NCBI GenBank assembly: GCA_016782865.1
Contig: JADHXR010000053.1
Span: 1 to 44,166 of the forward strand
Length of the DNA: 44,166 nucleotides
Direction: 5' to 3'
Source: Phycisphaerae bacterium
GTDB taxonomy: Bacteria > Planctomycetota > Phycisphaerae > Sedimentisphaerales > Anaerobacaceae
In this document: in pieces, positions 40,082-44,166 of the stretch
Numbering within the stretch: position 1 is the stretch's first letter
Layout of the letters: each line of letters opens with the position of its first letter
Program-made: the position numbers and the translations under genes
The notes under the pieces: model-generated
What the model was told of the DNA's origin: nothing
Seen by the model: the letters and a program-made list of their open reading frames with translations, nothing else
Databases searched by the model: none

Positions 40082-43000
40082 TTGCCGCTCGCCAATCGTT
40101 CGGTCCGCTCGTCGGATTCGATTACTATTCTAAAACCGACGTTGTACACTTTCTGCCACGCCGGGTAGTCCAGCCGAACGGCCGAACGGCAGTACTCTGG
40201 TCGATCTCGCCAGGAGCCGCCCCTCGCGGTTTTTCTGCCGTCCGCACGAATTCCGTTGCGACCGTCGTTGGGTCTGTAAGGATAAGGTTCATATCCGGAC
40301 CTGGTCCATTCCCAAACGTTGCCGTGCATGTCGTGCAGACCCCATGCGTTGGGCCTGTACCGGCCAACCTCAGCGGTGACGAGTCTATCATCATCGAACC
40401 GTGTCTCCCTGGGGACCAGATCCATCGTATACCTGCCGTCGGTGTCGTAGGCCAATTCCCTGATAGTCACATCAGCCATATTTGCAAACCCAGAAAAATC
40501 GTCGTTTGTGTCACCATAGTAAACGGCACTTGCGGTCCCCGCCCGGCAGGCCCATTCCCATTGAGCCTCGGTGGGCAGCGACACCTCTTGGCCGCACTTG
40601 GCGCTCAGCCACTGGCAAAACGCTGCCGCCTCTTGCCACGAAACGCGCACGACGGGTTGTTTCGGCTCATTGAGCAGCCAGCCGAGATGCCTCTCGCTGA
40701 ATATCCAGGAGCCTTTGTGCTCGAATTTGCTGTCGTGAGACGGATCGAACCTCCCATATTGCTCGTTGGTAATCTCGAATTTGCCCATCCAGAATGGTTT
40801 GGCGATTTTGACTCGCGCGACCGGCTGCTCATCGGTCCAGCCTCTCGAATCACCCATGACAAACTCACCGGCCACAACACGAACCAGTTCAAGTTTCAAA
40901 CCGTCACCGAGGTCGATCGTGCGATTGGCTGAGCCCGCAGCCGCCTGGCGTCGGGCGGCCTCGACAGAATCGAACGGCCAACCCGCAGCCTCGGGAGCCT
41001 TCGTCCTGGTTCGGGCCGCATGTTTCGGCATGATTGGCTCGGCTCTATTTGTGGCCATATCGGGATAGACCTCAGGATCCTCGACGATGCCGCCGTAGAG
41101 ACTTTGCAGGTCGCGCCGACGACGGTGATCGTTCTGCGTCTTTTCAAGGCCGACGATGTCCCGCCAGGTTCCGTGGCAGGGCGTGTTCAAATCGATCCAC
41201 ACCGTCAGCCTGTCCCATGCCTCGTCGTCGAGCTTGACGCCGTGATGACCCTTTCTGAGCATCTGAAAAAGCTCGCTCGAATCGGCGTGGAATTCGCCGG
41301 GGCTAAGCAGGCGAATATCGCTTTCGAATCCTCCGACCCGGACAAGACGCCGCAGCTCGACGTAAGAAGGCTCGAATACGCCGCCGTATTTTCCGACAAG
41401 TTCGGCCTTGGGCGTGCCCGAAATGAACCTCGGCTTCGGATCGTTGTTCTTCAACGCGACATACATACCCTGTTCGGCGCGCAGATCGGGAATTTGCCGC
41501 CCATCCTTTCGCGGCTCGCCATTGTGGCAGCCTGCACAATATTTATCGAGTACAGGCTGTACCTCCCGACTGAAGCTGAAACCTCTGACCGGTCCGCGCC
41601 AGGGCTCGATCTCGGCGGCAACCTTGCGTGCGGCAATAGTCTGCCGGCTCGGCGGTCCGGCGTTCTGTTTCTGGTGGCACCCGACGCACGAGAGAATCTC
41701 ACCCGGCATGGCTGTCATCCAGCTTCGCATCAACTGCAGCGCCTTGCCCTCGGCGTCGAGCGGCTGAATCGATATGGGGGTGTTGGCCGGGACGCGGAAC
41801 ATGGCCGAGCCGTCCGTTTCGACCTCAACGGTGCCGAGAACGCGTTTCGGCTCCCATGGCCCGTCGGCACCGACGCGGTGGTTAATCCCGGCGATTTTAT
41901 GATACGCAAAATGGTAGGTGAACAAACGCAGCTTCTTGACCGCGCCGTGGGGGACGCCTTTCAGGCCAGGCCCCTTGTAAATGTCCTCAAGATAGACAAT
42001 GGCATCTTTTCGGCTGAGATCGACCTTGTCCGGAATCACCGGTTGCCGCTTGATCTTGCGCAGCGGAATAGGTTCGAGCAGGGCGTAGCCTTCGACTTCC
42101 TTGACCAGCACGATATTGTCGAAAGTGTCGACCAGATATATGCCCCACAGGTCCTGCGCGGTAGGTTTGCAGGCGACGAGGAAGTACTTTTCATTCAAGG
42201 GCCAGGGATGCAGGAATTTGGGCCATGTCCCCAGGGTCAGCTTGTCCTCGATAAGGGGGGCTACTTCCTGATTGCGCCCCGGGATTCGCTGTACGACTCC
42301 ATCGGTTGCGTATCGGCCCAACCCCGGTTCGAGGACGACCAGCTCACCCACGCGTCCGACGTGATGTCCGGTGACAATGCCCGCTATTTTCGTCGGATGT
42401 CCCGGCACGGGGCGAGCGAAAAAAATCCCGTTGGGCCAGTAACCCCCGCTGCCGTAATATTCTCTCTGTGTTGTCCCGTCGGGATTCATCGTGAACAGAA
42501 AGCGCGCCCAAACATGCGGAATGTCGGTGTATTCCCATCGCAGGTAGAGAATGCGCCCGTCTTGCATGACAGTGGGGCAAAAGTTGTGGTCCTGCTCGAA
42601 ACAGACCTGACGGATATTTCTGCCCGGTGAGTCCATGATGTACATCATTCCCACGTTGACCGATGCGTTGCACGGGACGCCCTGGAACGGGGCGGTGGAG
42701 ATGAATGCGATGTTGCCGTTGGGCATGTAGCACGAGTCGAAGTTGTGCACGTCCGGCTGATCGTCGGGCGAGACCTGATTCAGATTCGTACCGTCAACGT
42801 TGATCTCGAATATCTGCCAGAGTCCGCGACTGTCGGGCATCGAGAACATTACTTTTTCGGCATCGTAATGCAGGTCCATCTCGTTGACAAGCCGTCCGCC
42901 CGTTGGCCTGTAGATGGTCGCAAGCGAGCCTTTCGGATTGACCGACGAGAGAAGGGCGATTTCATTTTCCCAGCCGTCCGTGTCGGTCATCGTGTGAAGC

Positions 43001-43506
43001 TGCCATGAACTCTGCTGCGGTATCCCGAGGAACTTGCCCAGGCCCTTGTCGTTCTCGGGGTCTCCCGTCGATCTTCTCGGGTCGCCGAGCGGCTTTCGCT
43101 TGATGAGCAGCATTCTGTCGAAGTCAAGCAGAGGGTTGGAAAGCAGGGCTTTTCGTTGGAGGGCCACGATTTCATCGACCTGCCCGGCCGCTGCTCTATC
43201 GCCGCGATCGAGCGCGTTTTTGATCTCTGCTGCGCGCTGCTGCCAGCGGTCAATTGCTCTTGAATATTCGCGGCCGTTCTTGTACTTATCGCCGAAGTTC
43301 TTCGCCAGATCTTCGATCGCCAGTCTCATCGCGGCGAAATCGACCAGTTCGAGATTCGCCCTTGCCTTGGCCAATCGCCCGGGCGGTGGGGTATAGACCT
43401 CGGATTCGGATTTCTCACCGGCGAGAATTCGAGGGCAGGTGGATGAATACAGACAGCAAACGATGATAAAGAATAGAACTGTGGGGATGGTTCTTCTTGC
43501 TGCCAT
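40078..43506 (-). CDS. HZS-alpha-like heme protein fused to a SUMF1-type domain
   Basis: From ATG 43506 the protein has 1142 residues with a signal peptide (TIPTVLFFIIVCCLYSSTCP). The first half resembles the middle domain of hydrazine synthase alpha and its relatives: TDTDGWENEIALLSSVNPKG-type text cut to its core WENEIALLSSV, EMDLHYDAEKVMFSMPDS, VHNFDSCYMPNGNIAFIST. Two c-type heme sites follow, CVGCH (607-611) and CAGCH (657-661). Residues about 863-1129 are a SUMF1/formylglycine-generating-like domain (GEFVMGDSRG, NEQYGRF, LPTEAQWEWACRAGT, GLHDMHGNVWEWT, ARGGSWRDRPEYCRSAVR). Only one of the two active-site Cys of true formylglycine-generating enzymes is kept (Cys1106; the position five before is Asp), so sulfatase activation is unlikely. 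Such HzsA-related proteins occur in planctomycetes that are not anammox; the reaction is unknown. Confidence 0.87.
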   Translation of the reverse strand: MAARRTIPTVLFFIIVCCLYSSTCPRILAGEKSESEVYTPPPGRLAKARANLELVDFAAMRLAIEDLAKNFGDKYKNGREYSRAIDRWQQRAAEIKNALDRGDRAAAGQVDEIVALQRKALLSNPLLDFDRMLLIKRKPLGDPRRSTGDPENDKGLGKFLGIPQQSSWQLHTMTDTDGWENEIALLSSVNPKGSLATIYRPTGGRLVNEMDLHYDAEKVMFSMPDSRGLWQIFEINVDGTNLNQVSPDDQPDVHNFDSCYMPNGNIAFISTAPFQGVPCNASVNVGMMYIMDSPGRNIRQVCFEQDHNFCPTVMQDGRILYLRWEYTDIPHVWARFLFTMNPDGTTQREYYGSGGYWPNGIFFARPVPGHPTKIAGIVTGHHVGRVGELVVLEPGLGRYATDGVVQRIPGRNQEVAPLIEDKLTLGTWPKFLHPWPLNEKYFLVACKPTAQDLWGIYLVDTFDNIVLVKEVEGYALLEPIPLRKIKRQPVIPDKVDLSRKDAIVYLEDIYKGPGLKGVPHGAVKKLRLFTYHFAYHKIAGINHRVGADGPWEPKRVLGTVEVETDGSAMFRVPANTPISIQPLDAEGKALQLMRSWMTAMPGEILSCVGCHQKQNAGPPSRQTIAARKVAAEIEPWRGPVRGFSFSREVQPVLDKYCAGCHNGEPRKDGRQIPDLRAEQGMYVALKNNDPKPRFISGTPKAELVGKYGGVFEPSYVELRRLVRVGGFESDIRLLSPGEFHADSSELFQMLRKGHHGVKLDDEAWDRLTVWIDLNTPCHGTWRDIVGLEKTQNDHRRRRDLQSLYGGIVEDPEVYPDMATNRAEPIMPKHAARTRTKAPEAAGWPFDSVEAARRQAAAGSANRTIDLGDGLKLELVRVVAGEFVMGDSRGWTDEQPVARVKIAKPFWMGKFEITNEQYGRFDPSHDSKFEHKGSWIFSERHLGWLLNEPKQPVVRVSWQEAAAFCQWLSAKCGQEVSLPTEAQWEWACRAGTASAVYYGDTNDDFSGFANMADVTIRELAYDTDGRYTMDLVPRETRFDDDRLVTAEVGRYRPNAWGLHDMHGNVWEWTRSGYEPYPYRPNDGRNGIRADGRKTARGGSWRDRPEYCRSAVRLDYPAWQKVYNVGFRIVIESDERTERLASGK

Positions 43507-43700
43507 CTTCGTTTGTACCTCACAAAAGGACCTTCGTGGCTTCCCAAACATCAGCTTGTCTGGCCGGCCGGAGCGAATCGACACCTCTCTTGCAGCCGGG
43601 GCGATACCCAGGATGGGCAATATAACAAAATGCGCGGAGAATTGCCACGAATATCTTGGAAAAGGCTCTGCGAATAACGTCGCATACAGGGCAAGGGGCG

Positions 43701-44166
43701 CTACTGTGAAACGTCGGACTCCTTTTCAAAAAGGCGTATCCCCTCGGAGTAAACCACAATCATATCCGCATCTTCGTCGCTGATGCATTTCGCATCGTGA
43801 AAAACACCTGCGGGGATCGTTATGGTGTCACCTGCCGACAAAGTGAAGGTCTCGTTGCCCAGGCTGTGCACTATTCGCCCTTTCAACATGTAGAGTACTT
43901 CCTCGCACCTGGGGTGTCGGTGGCGCGGGTTGAATTTGCCCGCCTTGATGGTGACACGTCCAAGCACCAATCCGTCGGCGTTTCCGTATTTGGTACCGGC
44001 CAGCCAGGTCAGATGCCCCCAGTCCTCGTGGATGTCCTGTTGCTCGCCGCGGGCCCTGACAGGGTATTGCGGGCAGCGAGGGGTCGTGTCGATAGGCAAA
44101 TCGCCCAGCGCGAACTGTATCCCGTCGAGGTAGTGCCTGAGCACGACGGCTTTCCAAAAGATGTGA
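43701..44166 (-). CDS. Cupin-domain protein, 5' end beyond the window
   Basis: A single-domain cupin is visible. The first metal motif reads KFNPRHRHPRCEEVLYMLKG with His, His and Glu; the second is GDTITIPAGVFHDAKC with the third His. The fold binds a metal and often a sugar or small acid; isomerase, dioxygenase and regulatory roles all exist. A GTG at 44144 could start a 147-residue protein, but the frame stays open through HIFWKAVV to the window edge with no stop, and the residues after it (DGIQFALGDLPIDTTP) do not look like an N-terminus. The gene may therefore be truncated here. It lies upstream of the HZS-alpha-like gene on the same strand, separated by about 195 bp. Confidence 0.75.
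   Translation of the reverse strand, partial: HIFWKAVVLRHYLDGIQFALGDLPIDTTPRCPQYPVRARGEQQDIHEDWGHLTWLAGTKYGNADGLVLGRVTIKAGKFNPRHRHPRCEEVLYMLKGRIVHSLGNETFTLSAGDTITIPAGVFHDAKCISDEDADMIVVYSEGIRLFEKESDVSQ

Noticed and set aside
41020..42630. 536-codon plus-strand open frame opposite the HZS-alpha-like gene
   Set aside because: The minus-strand protein has domain, heme and SUMF1 motifs throughout this stretch; the plus frame has no recognisable domain or ribosome binding site.
40078..43506. Calling the large protein a hydrazine synthase of an anammox organism
   Set aside because: Only the alpha-like domain is present, fused to a SUMF1 domain, with no beta/gamma subunit or other anammox genes in view; such HzsA-related fusions occur in other planctomycetes.

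Overview
The window looks like a chromosomal segment of a planctomycete, probably of the Phycisphaerae or a related lineage. This is inferred from gene content rather than a marker gene: an S1 sulfatase with Tat signal, prepilin-like proteins with the [17 protein letters not shown] leader and an H-X9-DG motif, a PEP-CTERM protein, secreted proteins ending in dockerin-like calcium repeats, an ECF sigma factor overlapping a Ser/Thr kinase with a TolB-type propeller, and a hydrazine-synthase-alpha-like/SUMF1 fusion. No phage, complete insertion sequence or CRISPR array is visible.

Layout. 1-650: tRNA-Pro(GGG) on the minus strand with a clear promoter. 648-11829 (plus): carbohydrate block with an SSS sodium symporter, an arabinose/fucose-isomerase-like enzyme, a PEP-CTERM NHL propeller, a membrane TPR protein, a shortened EEP-family lipoprotein, a secreted nucleoside hydrolase, a Tat sulfatase, a beta-helix protein and a Tat xylose-isomerase-like TIM barrel. 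11830-12250: tandem repeats and a terminator. 12250-16943: a secreted CBM9-like/NTF2-like fusion, divergent from an ECF sigma factor and a kinase-propeller gene broken by a frameshift. 17027-25429: mainly minus-strand nucleotide-sugar genes (UDP-HexNAc dehydrogenase, aminotransferase, NusG paralog, UDP-glucose dehydrogenase, small membrane protein, UDP-glucuronate epimerase), then a fluoride channel. A plus-strand ATP-grasp gene and a minus-strand mannose-6-phosphate isomerase lie beside them. 25430-25950: a cluster of short dispersed repeats. 25949-29678 (plus): a prepilin-like protein and two proteins with carboxypeptidase-regulatory-like domains, one carrying six near-identical 46-residue TPR modules. 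29798-35106 (minus): an amidase lipoprotein, then a group containing a Fur/Zur-like repressor, a His-rich multi-pass membrane protein, a small His/Cys membrane protein, two paralogous secreted His-containing dockerin-like proteins and a prepilin-like protein. 35334-37318 (plus): ribF and an NrnA-type DHH phosphoesterase. 37408-43506 (minus): a YVTN propeller fused to a di-heme MauG-like cytochrome, a TlpA-like lipoprotein and the HZS-alpha-like/heme/SUMF1 protein. A cupin gene runs off the right edge.

The best candidate for an undescribed system is the Fur-family-linked group at 30835-35193. A perfect 15-bp dyad of the 7-1-7 type used by Fur-family repressors overlaps a predicted promoter ahead of a His-rich membrane protein and the Fur-like gene. 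Two secreted paralogs with shared CPxxHxxIGxN and HxHM motifs follow, one with a His-rich tail and a hairpin that could hide its ribosome binding site. I read this as a metal-responsive surface module, which is an inference. The second notable unit is the HZS-alpha-like/TlpA/MauG-like cluster. Non-coding features of note are 7-bp repeat arrays of exactly four units at three separate places, and palindromes overlapping promoter elements.
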